Shown piece by piece: positions 22,440 to 34,584 of a stretch of 64,000 nucleotides of DNA. The stretch comes from Tipula vernalis (Eukaryota; Arthropoda; Insecta; Diptera; Tipulidae), in the NCBI GenBank assembly GCA_958295665.1, contig OY282559.1:265956057-266020056 (forward strand), given 5' to 3'. The notes below the pieces were generated by a model. The model worked only from the letters and a program-made list of their open reading frames with translations, was not told where the DNA came from and ran no database searches. Numbering within the stretch: position 1 is the first letter of the stretch; the number at the start of each line of letters is the position of its first letter. The position numbers and the translations under genes are program-made.

Positions 22440-23382
22440 TTAGTGAACACGTCTAACACGCGAAAAAGGAGTAACAGAACGCGGAAAACAGTTATTCGCC
22501 AAGGGTTCTATTTTGCTATTTGCAGCCAAAAGTCTTGTACATAAACTGTACAAGACACAAGGTACGTATCGCTATTTATTCAGTGTGGCTCGTGCCCTTT
22601 TTATTTTTGTGCTACAGTCAAATCAGTCTGCAGACAAAGGGTTATACGAAAACATTAAATATCAACGGCACATATACCGCATCTGGATACGGTACACTAC
22701 TCAAGTACGAGCAAATTAATATTCATTTAAACATCATCAGATATTATAATACTGTTAACTCATCAAATCAAGCAAAAGTGCATATTGAACCGTATAAGCA
22801 GGTTTCATCATTTAATTATATGGCCGTGATTACATCATTCACCGTACATCATAAAATTTAACGGCTATTTATTCATCAGTGGTTTAAAAGTTCTACATTA
22901 CTATACACAATCATCTTATAATTAGAAGGTCCATTTACAACATTAAATTTATTACACTCATCATCACACAATTATCGGACAGCTTTAATTAAAAATAAAA
23001 AACGACAACAAAACATATGGCAGCAGAACACAAAAGCTGATTAAATACAAGGTTATGATTTATTTTTTCTAATATTAATTTTTTGGTTTTAATTTTAAAA
23101 TAGCAATTTTAACTACAAATTATTCATACTATATTTCATTATTCAACATTTAAAATTGTATACTTCACTTACATTTTCATGTAAATTTTCACCACACTTA
23201 TATATTTTGCTTTCAAAATCGTGATTCAATGTTCGTTGCATATTCGTTTTTTTTAGTGTTCTGCATCGAACATTTCTCCTTGCTTTTTCACCTCGTGAGG
23301 AAATACATTTATTTTCGTTTTTGTTGAAAAGAAATTTATCGAATAAAATTACTGACGATGACGCTAAAATAGAAGACCAAAC

Positions 23383-24138
23383 CATGACGGTCGACCAACC
23401 GAAACCTGGTCCATACAGTAATTACAGTCAATCGGCAGAAGTGGCTGTTCAGATCATGTCTGTAAAACTACCACCGTTTTGGGAGAATAGTCCATAATAT
23501 TGGTTTCTGATGGCAGAAATTCAATTTGAAATTCAAAAAATAACAAGTGATCGACAATAATTTCTTTATACGTTGTCATCATTGTCAGTTGAGACAAGCA
23601 ACACGATCTCTGATCTACTGCAAAAGCCACCCAAAGTAGATCGTTATGAAACTATAAAACAACTTCTCATAGAAAGAAACTCGTTCTCAGACGAAAAACG
23701 GTTGGAAGTTCTTTTGGACACTTCTGAAATTGGCGACAAGAAGCCATCAGAAGTTCTACGAATCATTAAGCAACTTGCCGGCATCAACTTCACACCAAAG
23801 CTAATAAAATCATTGTGGCTCAGAAAGCTACCAAACTATGTACATCCACATAGCATGGGTACCGCAACAAGACAATGACCTCAGAGGAGCTCGCAAAAAC
23901 TGCTGACAAATTAAACGAAGCCATGGCAATGCACACGCAATCCGTGTCATCAATACGTCAATCAAGACCGACAGAAAGGCAATCAAACCATCACTCCACT
24001 AGCGAGACCAGCATTGAAGAATGCATATCAAAAATGGAAAATATGCTCGCCAAGTTGGCTTATAGTAGTCGAAACAATTCGAATAGTCGATCCCGATACC
24101 GAAGCAACTCACGAAATCGCTCAACAAGCCGAAATCAA
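23383..24138 (+). pseudogene. Gag N-terminal part of the CsRn1-like element
   Basis: Starts MTVDQPKPGPYSNYSQSAEV and continues with SVKLPPFWENSP and, after a stop near 23498, ITSDRQ...SVETSNTISDLLQKPPKVDR. This is the K-LPPFW-x-x-x-P ... Q-F-x-h-x-x-I-T-x-x-x-T-K/Q ... ILQ-PP pattern of gag in this lineage. It then has GDKKPSEVLRIIKQLAG and, before the MITE, a run rich in SR/NSR dipeptides (about 24075-24138), probably nucleic-acid binding. A shift near 23872 and a stop near 23498 make it non-functional. Confidence 0.75.
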
Positions 24139-24497
24139 CCAGTGCTGGGATGTTCTAACATCACTATTTTCGATATTCGATACGCTTTATGTCTCTGTTT
24201 TCAAGAACAAAATCGCATTATCTTTCACTTATTTAATGACGTTTTTCCTATTATTGTCTAAGTATTTTCGATTCAGCCTGCTATTTCTTCATCACTTTAT
24301 CACTACAAAAAATTTTTGTGATACTTTGTCGATTATGTTGAAAAAGGATAGCAAAGAAATTTATTCTAATAGGCTGAGATCGCAATAGATGAGCGTAATT
24401 GAGGAAGTGAAATAATGGGAAAACTTATTCATGGAAAAAGAGACATAAAGCCTATCGAATATCGAAAATAGTGATGTTAGAACATTCCAGCACAGGT
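24139..24497. mobile_element. Small inverted-repeat element (MITE) inside gag
   Basis: The left end GTGCTGGGATGTTCTAACAT and the reverse complement of the right end (GTGCTGGAATGTTCTAACAT) match and stay similar for about 50 bp, through ATTTTCGATATTCGATA and GCTTTATGTCTC. It is about 359 bp, with no coding capacity of its own. The gag SR-rich tail ends at its left edge and the gag zinc finger starts at its right edge, showing insertion into an open gag. I could not fix a target duplication, so the superfamily is unknown. Confidence 0.8.
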
Positions 24498-24551
24498 CTT
24501 TGTTGGTATCACTACAAATTTGGCCAACATGCCGAAAAATGCAGTAAGCCC
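24498..24551 (+). pseudogene. Gag zinc finger (CHCC type) of the CsRn1-like element
   Basis: The plus strand reads GLCWYHYKFGQHAEKCSKPC, a C-x2-H-x9-C-x3-C arrangement instead of the standard CCHC knuckle. This unusual finger is reported as characteristic of CsRn1-clade gag. The BEL element interrupts it at its last codons, and the target duplication repeats AGCCC at 31745, where the protease part resumes. Confidence 0.8.
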
Positions 24552-25272
24552 TGTTCATGCTTAATGAATGCACATCGTCATCATAAAAAGTTAAATCAGC
24601 TGTATCAAGTTTCAACCAAGTTCAAGGTCAATAATCAAGAAATGCAAAACAACTATACTTATTGATGTTTATATTTATTAATTGTCTACACTGCACAATA
24701 GTCCACGGTTAACAACATACATACATTCATGTAGCAATATATCGCTATTATTCCATTAAAGTTTAATACCGCATCCCATTCTGCGTATTATTGGCGCTAC
24801 CTAAAATAAACCAAAGAAATTGTCACTCGAATTTCGATCAACATACCAGTTTAATATAATTATACTTATCTTTATTTGTAATTACAACCATTATGATAAC
24901 TCATTCACAAATCTGAAATTAAGAAATATTATTGTAATCAAATTAATTAAATTAAATTAAGAATATTTATATTATAAAAATACTTACATAACAAATGTCT
25001 ACTGACAGCTCAATGTATACTTACGTAAATTTCATATTTTTTAGATTAAGTTCTAGTACAAATTGTAATAATGTATTCATATTTTAGATTTATGTATGTG
25101 TATCAAAAATAAAACTCGTTCACTTGTTTTCCGACCATCAGCCGTATAAGTTTGTAAAAATATAAATTAAACAACAATTAAGCTACCACAATAATTAAGA
25201 AATAAATAATTTTCAATAAGTTTGTACAATTGGGTTTTTGGTTTTATTTCACCTGTCGTACATAAAGAAACA
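24552..25272 (+). repeat. 5' LTR (721 bp) of the BEL element
   Basis: Starts TGTTCATGCTTAATGAATGC and ends CATAAAGAAACA. It is very AT-rich, with an AATAAAACTC-type polyadenylation-like signal near 25108. It matches 31024-31744 in length. Confidence 0.95.
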
Positions 25273-25289
25273 TGGTCCTTCGAGCCGGA
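25273..25289 (+). other. Primer-binding site, tRNA-Tyr-like
   Basis: TGGTCCTTCGAGCCGGA starts at the first base after the LTR. It is the complement of a tRNA 3' end reading TCCGGCTCGAAGGACCA, which matches the T-arm and acceptor end I know for metazoan tyrosine tRNAs. A 17-base perfect match indicates priming of minus-strand DNA by tRNA-Tyr. Confidence 0.75.
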
Positions 25290-25659
25290 TTTGGTAAAAT
25301 TTAAGCACCTTTTCTTACCGATCCACACCTATTTAAGAATTTTCGCAATCAGTTGTAAGTAAATAATTTGATCATATATATTCAAGTGCAAACATTTTAA
25401 ATCGAGTGAATAAAGTGTAAACAGTGCAAGATTTTAAGTGATCACATATTGTTGAGACACTTCATTGGAAGCGTATAAAAATCCAACACGCGGTAACCTA
25501 ACCTAAAAGTGCATTTATTTACGTGACAAGGGAACACTAGAGATAATTTTCTAGAAATTATAATTTCGAACACGTGCAACTTAACCTTAAAAAAGGAAAT
25601 ATCTAACTATTTTAGTATTTTATCGAGAATTAAAAATATTAAAGAAAATCGCGAGTAAG

Positions 25660-26040
25660 ATGGCGTCAGAAAAAATAAAGGACTGGACTAGCAAGCGAGG
25701 TCAAGCTAAGGGTAGCATTACACGTATCACATCATTTGCGGAAAACATGAATAAAGATACCAGGGCGAATGAAGTAACATCTCGTTTAGAATTATTGGAG
25801 CGTGCGTTTAATGTTTTTGAAGAAGCCGATGCGAAACTAGCTGCTTTAGACTGCGAATCAGAAATAGTTGAAATCGAGTCGAAATATTTAAGTTTAAAGG
25901 TTAAGTTGAATGAGTTTCTAGCTACTCGTGCTACAGCAAGTGTTTCAATACTCGACCAGTTTAATGAAGTTATGGCGCGTACAACGGCACAGCAGAACGA
26001 ATTTTATCTAAGTTTACAGACACAGTGTCTACAACATTAA
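25660..26040 (+). CDS. gag: BEL gag N-terminus (126 aa), ends in frame break
   Basis: Starts MASEKIKDWTSKRGQAKGSI after an A-rich leader (GTAAGATGG context). It is mostly helical and charged, with a coiled-coil-like stretch (VTSRLELLERAFNVFEE, then KLAALDCESEIVEI). This is the usual N-terminus of BEL gag-pol, where one long frame normally continues. Here it stops at 26038-26040 while the rest of the polyprotein continues in the -1 frame, open from about 25965. The roughly 75-nt overlap is too ordinary to call a programmed site, so a single-base indel or sequencing error is the likelier cause. Confidence 0.8.
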   Translation: MASEKIKDWTSKRGQAKGSITRITSFAENMNKDTRANEVTSRLELLERAFNVFEEADAKLAALDCESEIVEIESKYLSLKVKLNEFLATRATASVSILDQFNEVMARTTAQQNEFYLSLQTQCLQH

Positions 26041-29000
26041 ATCAAAGCTTCCTAAATCAATCATCAGAAGAACCGCACTTCACTGCAAGACTTCCAAGGC
26101 TACACGTGCCAACTTTCGATGGAGATTATAAGGAATTCCAAAGTTTTAAGGATTTATTTACGGCATCCGTTCATAACAAATCATATCTTGCAGATGTTGA
26201 AAAATTTCAATATTTAAGAAGCTGCCTGAAGGGAGAGCCTGCTGAGCTCATACGACATTTGAATATATCAGATGCAAATTATAAAGCTGCGTGGTCTAAA
26301 ATTTGTGATCGCTACGATAAAAGGAATATTGCCATAAGCCATTTCATACAAACATTCCTTGATATACCACCTATAAAAGAGAAATCCGCTAGTAAATTAA
26401 GAAATATACACAACGTTGCTGATCAAGTTATTCGTGGACTTCAAGCCATGGGGACGGAAGCTGAAACGCGAGATCATTGGCTATTGCATATCTTGCTAAT
26501 GAAAACTGATCCTGAGACGCAGCAAGCCTGGACATTTTCAATAGATAGTAATAAGAATCCGACATTCGAACAATTTCTACAGTTCATTAATAAACGTTGT
26601 GATGGTTTAGAGCCATGCGAACCCAGTAAACCACATCAAAGCAAATCAATGGCAGCAAAGTCGCATAGCATTTCCATTGATCAGAAATATTCCAGCACAG
26701 CAAAACCATGTCCGTTATGTCAGCAGCCGCACAAATTATTTGAATGTGAGAAATTTCAAAAGCTAGAGTCAACGAGGAAGCGAGACGAAGTACTCAAATT
26801 GAATGTTTGTTTCAATTGTTTATCCCCATCGCACCGAGCTAACAGATGTCAATCTCGACGATCGTGTAATAAATGTGGTCGCAGGCACCACAGTTTGTTG
26901 CACGACGGCGTCGTATTTACCGTAAGCAGCACGTCACACTCAGCCAGCGTAATCCATAACGAACAGCCAGTTGCACAACTACATATTAAGGTAAACCCAC
27001 CAAGTGAAAGCAGTTCATCCAAACCATGTGCTGTCTACCAAGAAGTACAAAGCATCCAGCCAAGTTCAAGTAAAAACGATAATGCGAAAACTCATTTAGC
27101 ATGCACGGGGTATGCCATATTACCCACAGCCGTGGTGAATATACTAGATCGGTACGGTCATTCACACGAGTGTAATATATTGCTAGACTCGGGTTCGCAA
27201 GTATCATTCATTTCCGATCAGTGCGTAAAAAGATTACGATTGCTGCGTCAGAGAGCCAACATTATCATTAGTGGACTTGCTACTTCTAACACAACCACCA
27301 AAGGTAAAACTACTGTTGTGATTCGCTCCAGATTCAATGATTCCAGTGAATTTCGGCTAAATGCATTCATCCTAGATCATATAACTAAAACATCTCAATA
27401 TGAACGCCTAGAGAATCAAAATGCCAACCAATTTAATGATCTGCAATTAGCTGATCCGACCTACTTTAATAAGAAAACCATCGATATCTTAATCGGCGCT
27501 GATTATTTTTTTAATATATTGAAACACGGCCAAGTAATCATCTCACCAACATCCCCAATAGCTCAAGAGACTATTTTTGGTTGGGTAATATCTGGACAAT
27601 CGCAAAGCAAGCCAACTGATGACATCGAGGAATTACGTAATATTAATATATCATTACAGGATGAGACAAACTTGGACGATATACTTAAAGGATTCTGGGA
27701 AGTGGAAGCAGTTAGTACAGAGAAGGAATGGAACGAAGAGGAACATAAGTGTAAGCTGCATTTTAAGGCTACAACGAAACGAGATAGTTCCGGAAGGTTT
27801 ATCGTTCGACTCCCATTTAAAATTGGCATGCCAAACCTGGGTAATACTTATACAGCTGCAAAACATCGATTATTGGCCATGGAGCGCAAAATGACATCAA
27901 ATCCTATTTTCGGACAACTATATCGCGAGTTTATGAAAGAATACGAGTCAATAGGGCACATGACCAAATTATCAGCTGCAGATCTAGCCAAAGAGCACGA
28001 AGAAATATGCTATTTACCACATCACGGCATTTGGAAACATAATAGCGACACAACGAAATTAAGAGTTGTGTTCGATGGGTTATGTCTATCTTCAAATGGA
28101 GTATCACTCAATAACAAATTATTGGTCGGTCCTATTGTTCAACCCTCTTTGTGGACAGTATTGCTACGGTTCAGACAATTTCCAATTGCATTATGCGCTG
28201 ACATTGAAAAAATGTACAGACAAGTCTTAATCGATCCCAGCCAATGCAAGTACCAACGAATTCTATGGAGAACTTCTGAAGACAAACCAATAGATACGTA
28301 CGAATTGAGAACCGTGACTTATGGTACATCAGCAGCATCTTTCCTATCAACGCGAGTATTGTGTTTAGTGGCTGACGAGAACGAGCAAAAACTTCCCAGA
28401 GTCGCAAAGGTGATTAAGAAAAATTTCTACGTTGACGATCTCCTCACTGGCGCCCAGGATGAAATTGAAGCTGCAAACTTGAAATCCAAGTTGACATTAG
28501 TATTACAAAATTATGGATTCCCATTACGAAAATGGAAATCAAATAGACAGCACTTGGCAGATCACTCACAATCTATTTCATTTTCGGATCAACAGAACGT
28601 AACACATGTTTTAGGCTTGATTTGGGATCCAACCAATGACCATTTTTACTTTAATGTGAATATTCCAACGGAAAATATATGTACGAAACGAGCCATCCTA
28701 TCCATAATTTCACGAATTTACGATCCATTGGGTTGGTTATCCCCATTCATAATCAAAACCAAATTAATGATGCAATATTTATGGTTAGCTAAGGTAGGTT
28801 GGGACGAAAACATACCAGAAGAACTGCAGAATCGTTGGAGAAATATTAAGTCTGAATTCGAATGTATTAAGCGAATCAAAATACCAAGATGGATTGGTCC
28901 AATTTTAAGCAATATTGAGGTACATGGGTTTAGTGACGCTAGTGAGCTGGGCTACGCCGCTTGTATCTATTTCCGAAGTAATTCCAATGATAAGATAATA

Positions 29001-31010
29001 TCCAACCTGGTAACCAGCAAGAGTAAAGTCGCACCAATCCAGTCCGTAAGTCTTCCTCGACTTGAATTGTGTGGGACACATTTGTTGGCTAAGCTTATCA
29101 CTAAAGTATGTCAAGCATTCGAATTAACAACAGCTCCAATCTATCTCTGGACTGACTCAACCGTGGTTTTATCGTGGTTACAGTCAGGTCCACCAAAGAG
29201 ATGGAAGGTTTACGTCGCAAACCGAACAGCCGAAATTCACAAGTTGGTGCCAAAAGCTATTTGGAAACATGTAAGCAGTGGAGAGAATCCTTCCGATTTA
29301 GCAACTCGAGGCATCAAACCAACCAAGTTAATATCAAACGAGTTATGGTGGAAGGGACCCAAATGGCTTTATACGCACGATGAACCCTGGCCAAAGGTAT
29401 TCGAAGTAAGGGAAACCAAAGAAGATCAACGTTCGAACGTAAGTGGTTTACAATTAAATACGAATGGTGATATCTGCATGCTTGATGAAATGATCGACAA
29501 AACAGAAAGGTGGATGAAGTTAGTGAGAATTTTATCTACCATACTAAGGTTCATTTCTAACCTGCGCAACCCTGAAGCTAAGAAATCCGGATTCCTGACC
29601 ATAGAAGAACTGAATGAAGCCGAATCTACGATAATAAAGCATATACAACAACAAGCGTTTGCCTCCGATTTAAGCAGTCTAAGATCAGGCCAGCAGTTGA
29701 AATCCAAATCAGCATTATTGATGTTATCTCCGTTCATCGATCAAAGGGGCTTGTTAAGAGTTGGTGGACGATTAAGAAATGCAAGCTGTTCCTACGCGAC
29801 AAAACACCCGCTGATCATCCCAAAGGGCCACAAGGTATCGATAATGATTCTCAATTATTTACATGCAAAACATTTACATCCGGGGCCATCACTACTTGTG
29901 TCACTATCCAGCATGAAATATTGGATCATAGGAGTACGTCGCCTAGTTCGAACTGTATGCCGTAAATGCGTCATATGTTTTCGGTATTCACCGCACACCT
30001 CAACCCAAATAATGGGTAACTTACCAAGTCAAACAGTTACTCCTTCTCGTCCATTCTGCAGAACCGGTGTGGATTACGCCGGACCTATTATGTTAGCATC
30101 TAAACGAGGCAGAGGATCCAAACTAATCAAAGGGTACATAGTAATTTTTGTGTGTTTATGTACAAAAGCACTACACATTGAGGTGGCCGGTGATATGACG
30201 ACAGCTACATTTATGGGTGCTTTAAGGAGGTTCACATCACGAAGGGGAGTACCCAATCAAATTTTATCCGATAATGGTTCTAATTTCCGCGGAGCTAATC
30301 ACTTGTTAACTGATCTTTACAGAATATTCCAAACCGATGAGCATAAGAATGCTGTACATCAATACGTAACCGAGCATCAAATTAAGTGGTCATTCATTCC
30401 TCCGCTTGCACCGAATTTTGGCGGAATTTGGGAAAGAGCAGTCCGATCCATCAAGACGCACTTGGTAAAAGTTGTGGGTAACTCACATCTAACGTATGAA
30501 GAGATGGCTACGGTGTTAGCCCAAATTGAATGCATATTAAACTCAAGGCCGCTATGTCCCATAAACAATGAAGACCCCACTAATATAGATGCACTCACGC
30601 CAGCACATTTTTTAATACTCAGAGCACCAGCAATTGTACCTGATGAGAATTATACCGACATTACCATTTCGAGATTATCACGTTTGCAGCTTGTTCAACA
30701 ATTAGTCCAATCGTACTGGAAACGCTATTCGATAGACTATTTACACACTCTTCAACAGCGAACTACCGCAAAATTTAAAGAACGCAATCTTCAAGTAAAT
30801 GACGTAGTATTGGTAAAAGATGAATCCAATCCACCAGGTTGCTGGCCTTTGGGAAAAATCATTGAGGTACATCCGGGTAATGATGGCATCGTAAGAGTTG
30901 CTACAATCAAAACAAAGCAGTCGACGTTCAAACGCCCGATATCCAAATTATTTCTATTGCCACTTGATGATGATGACCACATCGATCGACCGTTAAACCC
31001 TCAGCTTTAA
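25965..31010 (+). CDS. pol: BEL gag-pol polyprotein (about 1660 aa): gag core, protease, RT, RNase H, integrase
   Basis: Open without ATG from about 25965; the first alternative start is GTG at 26025, and residues are counted from there. Gag core: RLHVPTFDGDYKEFQSFKDL. Three cysteine clusters near residues 228-295: CPLCQQPHKLFEC, CFNCLSPSHRANRC and CNKCGRRHHSLLH, the last a BEL signature. Protease LLDSGSQVSFIS near 387. Reverse transcriptase with ALCADIEKMYRQV and the catalytic YVDDLLTG near 802. RNase H with GFSDASELGYAACI near 966 and LWTDSTVVLSWL. Integrase with an HHCC-like finger (HAKHLHPG, CRKCVIC), DYAGPI near 1349, SDNGSNF near 1415 and GGIWERAV. No internal stop. Only the N-terminal frame break prevents a full polyprotein. 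Confidence 0.95.
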
Positions 31011-31023
31011 CGAAGGGGAGTTA

Positions 31024-31744
31024 TGTTCATGCTTAATGAATGCACATCGTCATCATAAAAAGTTAAATCAGCTGTATCAAGTTTCAACCAAGTTCAAGGT
31101 CAATAATCAAGAAATGCAAAACAACTATACTTATTGATGTTTATATTTATTAATTGTCTACACTGCACAATAATCCACGGTTAACAACATACATACATTC
31201 ATGTAGCAATATATCGCTATTATTCCATTAAAGTTTAATACCGCATCCCATTCTGCGTATTATTGGCGCTACCTAAAATAAACCAAAGAAATTGTCACTC
31301 GAATTTCGATCAACATACCAGTTTAATATAATTATACTTATCTTTATTTGTAATTACAACCATTATGATAACTCATTCACAAATCTGAAATTAAGAAATA
31401 TTATTGTAATCAAATTAATTAAATTAAATTAAGAATATTTATATTATAAAAATACTTACATAACAAATGTCTACTGACAGCTCAATGTATACTTACGTAA
31501 ATTTCATATTTTTTAGATTAAGTTCTAGTACAAATTGTAATAATGTATTCATATTTTAGATTTATGTATGTGTATCAAAAATAAAACTCGTTCACTTGTT
31601 TTCCGACCATCAGCCGTATAAGTTTGTAAAAATATAAATTAAACAACAATTAAGCTACCACAATAATTAAGAAATAAATAATTTTCAATAAGTTTGTACA
31701 ATTGGGTTTTTGGTTTTATTTCACCTGTCGTACATAAAGAAACA
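31024..31744 (+). repeat. 3' LTR (721 bp) of the BEL element
   Basis: Same length and almost the same sequence as 24552-25272. It follows the purine tract directly after the pol stop codon and is followed by the AGCCC target duplication. Confidence 0.95.
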
Positions 31745-32173
31745 AGCCCTGTAATTTCAAATCAGCTTCTGTCATCGATATGGACACAAGCAGTCACCCA
31801 AACCAATAAGACAGTACAGCCATTCAGCCGCCTATTCATTCACGACCGGACAAATAACCTCACATGTTTAATCGATACTGGCGCGGACCTTTCCGTAATT
31901 CCTTTTCATAAGTTCCTTACAGACTATTCGAACCAACCAGACCTAGTCTTATCGGCTGCCAACGGCACAACAATTAATACCTACGGCAGCAAATTGCTTC
32001 AGGTAAACATTGGACTCAAAAGAACATTCACACATGCTTTCATCCTAGCAGATGTGAACCGTCCAATAATCGGCGCCGATTTTCTAAGTAAATTTGGTAT
32101 CTTGGTCGATTTAAAGCGCAAGAAGCTGATCGATCTAACGACTCAGCTGGCAATCAGTGCGCCTATGGTATGA
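31745..32173 (+). pseudogene. Aspartic protease of the CsRn1-like element
   Basis: The frame reads SRLFIHDRTNNLTCLIDTGA and then DLSVIPFHKF: the R-L-F-h-x-D ... h-hDTGA-x-h-S-V-h-P pattern of the retroviral-type protease in CsRn1/Kabuki-like elements, with the catalytic DTG. FILADVNRPIIGADFLSKFG is the following conserved IlGaDFL block. It resumes directly after the BEL target duplication, so it was continuous with gag before that insertion. A stop at 32171-32173 ends it early. Confidence 0.85.
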
Positions 32174-32640
32174 GTTAACACACCAACTCCCATACATTAC
32201 ACAATCAACAACAGATATGGCACGCTCTTAAAGGAATTTCCTTCATTGACAGCGCCACCAAATTACAATCTACCTGTAAAACCTTCCATAGTACATCACA
32301 TCGTCACGTTAGGCCATTTGCCAGTGTCAAAACCACGAAGATTAGATCCAATGCAGAATTTCAACACGGTAAAAAAGAAAGATCAAAAACCATCAAGCTA
32401 CCCGGTGAGTTCTTTGTCGAAAATCCACTTTCACCTTTACCAACCAGCGACACAGTCATCGACCAACTGCGATAAACCATGCAACACCTTGTACCCACAT
32501 CCACTCGTCCATCAAAACAAAATGATATTTTTGTTCCGAAATCGCTCGCCAACTGTGAGTTTGTTTTCGTCAGGACAGACAGGGTTCGCACGGAATTATC
32601 TCCTCCCTACGAAGGTCCGAATAAAGTTATAAGTCGACTA
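32174..32640 (+). pseudogene. RT N-terminus fused by deletion to integrase C-terminus
   Basis: 32240-32390 encodes KPSIVHHIVTLGHLPVSKPR, the lead-in to Gypsy RT (V-x-H-x-I-x-T-x-G-x-P-V-x-x-x-P-R-R-L). At about 32395 the sequence switches to LPGEFFVENPLSPLPTSDTV, and downstream of that to VPKSLANCEFVFVRTD and PYEGPNKVISRL, the GPY/F C-terminal part of integrase. More than 2 kb of RT, RNase H and integrase core is therefore missing between adjacent bases. The integrase tail is then cut at 32640 by a solo LTR and resumes at 34418. Confidence 0.8.
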
Positions 32641-34413
32641 TGTAACATTGGGATGTTCCATTTTGGTATGATTTTAAAAATTGTGTTCAACGTACATAAC
32701 AAGAACAGCGCATGTCTTCATAATTTAGTCACGCACTATACATAATATTTTTTTTTCTACAATGCACAACTCTCTTGAACGACGGATGGTACGTTTAATG
32801 TTTGTTAAGTAAGGGGAAGCTGATTAGCAAACTGGAAATTCCCCTGGTAAAAAAAAAAAAAGGTATACAATAAATAAACCTACAACAACAAATAGAAATT
32901 ATTGGTTGGAAAGGTAAAATAATTTCGTATATCATTTATTATCATTCTTGCCATTGTCGTGAAACCATACCAGTAATAATAAAAATAATAACAAAAAAAA
33001 AGTAAATAAAAGCTGTGGATTTAAAATAGTGGTGCAAAGGTTGTTCCGGTACTTAAGACCAAATTTAATCAACTGTTGGTTGAACACGAGATTATTTTAT
33101 CTTTACGTGTAAGACGCTTACCAAGGTAAATAGTTAATTTTTGTGTTCTGTTTGGGTAGTGCAATATTTAGTTTGGCGTTTTGTTTATTAATTTTTCTAC
33201 AGAAACGGGTCAAAAACTAAAACCAAAACAAATTGTGGCAAGTTGCACAGCTTAACCCTGTACTCTTGGTAAGCGTAATTAATAAGAATATATACATAAG
33301 TATATATTACTGTTTATTATTATTATTATATATAATATCCAAATTTGAATTATTAATTAATAATATTGGCCGACACAAAATAAAATTAAATAATAAACAC
33401 ATTGGATAACAAAATACCATAGTTGACCATCGTCAGTGGTATACAACAATGATGTCGGTCAATGGCGTGTACAATTTATACGTAATGTAAATTAATTAAA
33501 CAAAAACTTAGATTTAAAAGCAAGTTACTTTTTACATTACATTAAATTATAATTTAACAATATTTAATTTGTACGTTATCATTATTATTAATTAAATTAA
33601 AACATACATTTAATAAGCTGTAATAGAAAATAAGAAAATTGAAAGGGGACGGTTCGAACCATTCATGTAGTTGAAAATGTACTGCATTAAATTTTACAAT
33701 ATATAAAATTAGTTATTTCTTTATTTATTTAATTATGTTATTTATTGTTTCAAGCTAATATTTTTTATATATTACTAATTATACAATTTATACATATGTC
33801 TAAAATTTAAATTTATTTTTTTTTTACTTTACCAAACATCTAAGACCTTTTTCGTTTCGGATGAAAGTTGTGTAGTGGACAAAAGTGTTGCTTAAATACG
33901 TGCTCGAATATTTTCTTACATAGTGGTTATGCGTGGTGTCATGTTCGGGAAATTTTAGTGCAAAGTGTATAGTGACTTAAAAATGGAATAAACATTCCAT
34001 AACTGTAACCTGATGATCTGAGGTATGTACCACACAGGGAACTTCCAGATTGTGAAGTTGAACTATATGGAGGTGTGGGTGATGAAACGTGATCAAACCA
34101 TCGAAGGTCACGCTACTTAGTGGTACATATTTTTGTTCTGTTTTTTTTTTAAGCGTGATGTGACGGGCTGTGATAGTGTTTTTTTTGTCAATGGTCATTA
34201 GTGCGTTTACGTGTGCTGGTGTTCGTCGTAATAGTATAGTACAGCATTAACTAGCTCTTGAGGATTGGTGGAAAGATCCCACCCAATACGGCTGCCACCT
34301 AGCCGGCAATATGCTGTCCCACCAACCAAATTCTCGAGAGATCTGTTAACGGTTGGATTGCAGGATATCACAATTTTTTAAAATATTGTGCAATACTCGA
34401 GCTGACCGTTACA
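32641..34413 (+). mobile_element. Solo LTR, Osvaldo/Ulysses-like, 1773 bp (target duplication ACTA)
   Basis: Starts TGTAACATTGGG and ends GACCGTTACA, with ACTA at 32637-32640 and 34414-34417. Removing it and one ACTA makes the integrase C-terminal frame run on to a stop at 34565-34567, so the borders are exact. It shares termini, 4-bp duplication size and length class with the LTRs of the 8601-18601 element, but is a different family in sequence. It contains a GC-richer patch near 34255-34350. No internal region remains, so it probably arose by LTR-LTR recombination. Confidence 0.88.
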
Positions 34414-34417
34414 ACTA

Positions 34418-34567
34418 CGAAAACACTTCATCGTATCGATTAATGACAAGAATCAAAACATTTCAATCGATCGACTCGAGCCAGCATACGGCATACTCTA
34501 CTCAACTGATCATACATTAGCGTCAGAAACCAACAAAACCGTTCGTTTTTACGTTCAACAGTCATAG
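34418..34567 (+). pseudogene. Integrase C-terminal tail of the CsRn1-like element
   Basis: Contains NISIDRLEPAYGILYSTDHT, the V-S-I-D-R-L-K-P-A block that closes Gypsy integrase in this lineage, and stops 17 bp before the 3' LTR. It is the continuation of the frame cut at 32640. Confidence 0.85.
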
Positions 34568-34584
34568 TTTCTTGAAGCGAGTAC

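Larger units (their letters stand above)
24552..31744 (+). mobile_element. BEL/Pao LTR retrotransposon, nearly intact, 7193 bp
   Basis: LTRs of 721 bp at 24552-25272 and 31024-31744 start TGTTCATGC and end GAAACA. AGCCC at 24547-24551 and 31745-31749 is the 5-bp duplication typical of BEL. A primer site follows the 5' LTR and a purine tract (AAGGGGAG, 31013-31020) precedes the 3' LTR. I noticed one LTR difference (G near 24692, A near 31164), so the insertion is young. Coding sequence: 25660-26040 and 26025-31010, one polyprotein broken by a single -1 frame change. It lies in the gag/protease junction of the CsRn1-like element. Confidence 0.95.
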
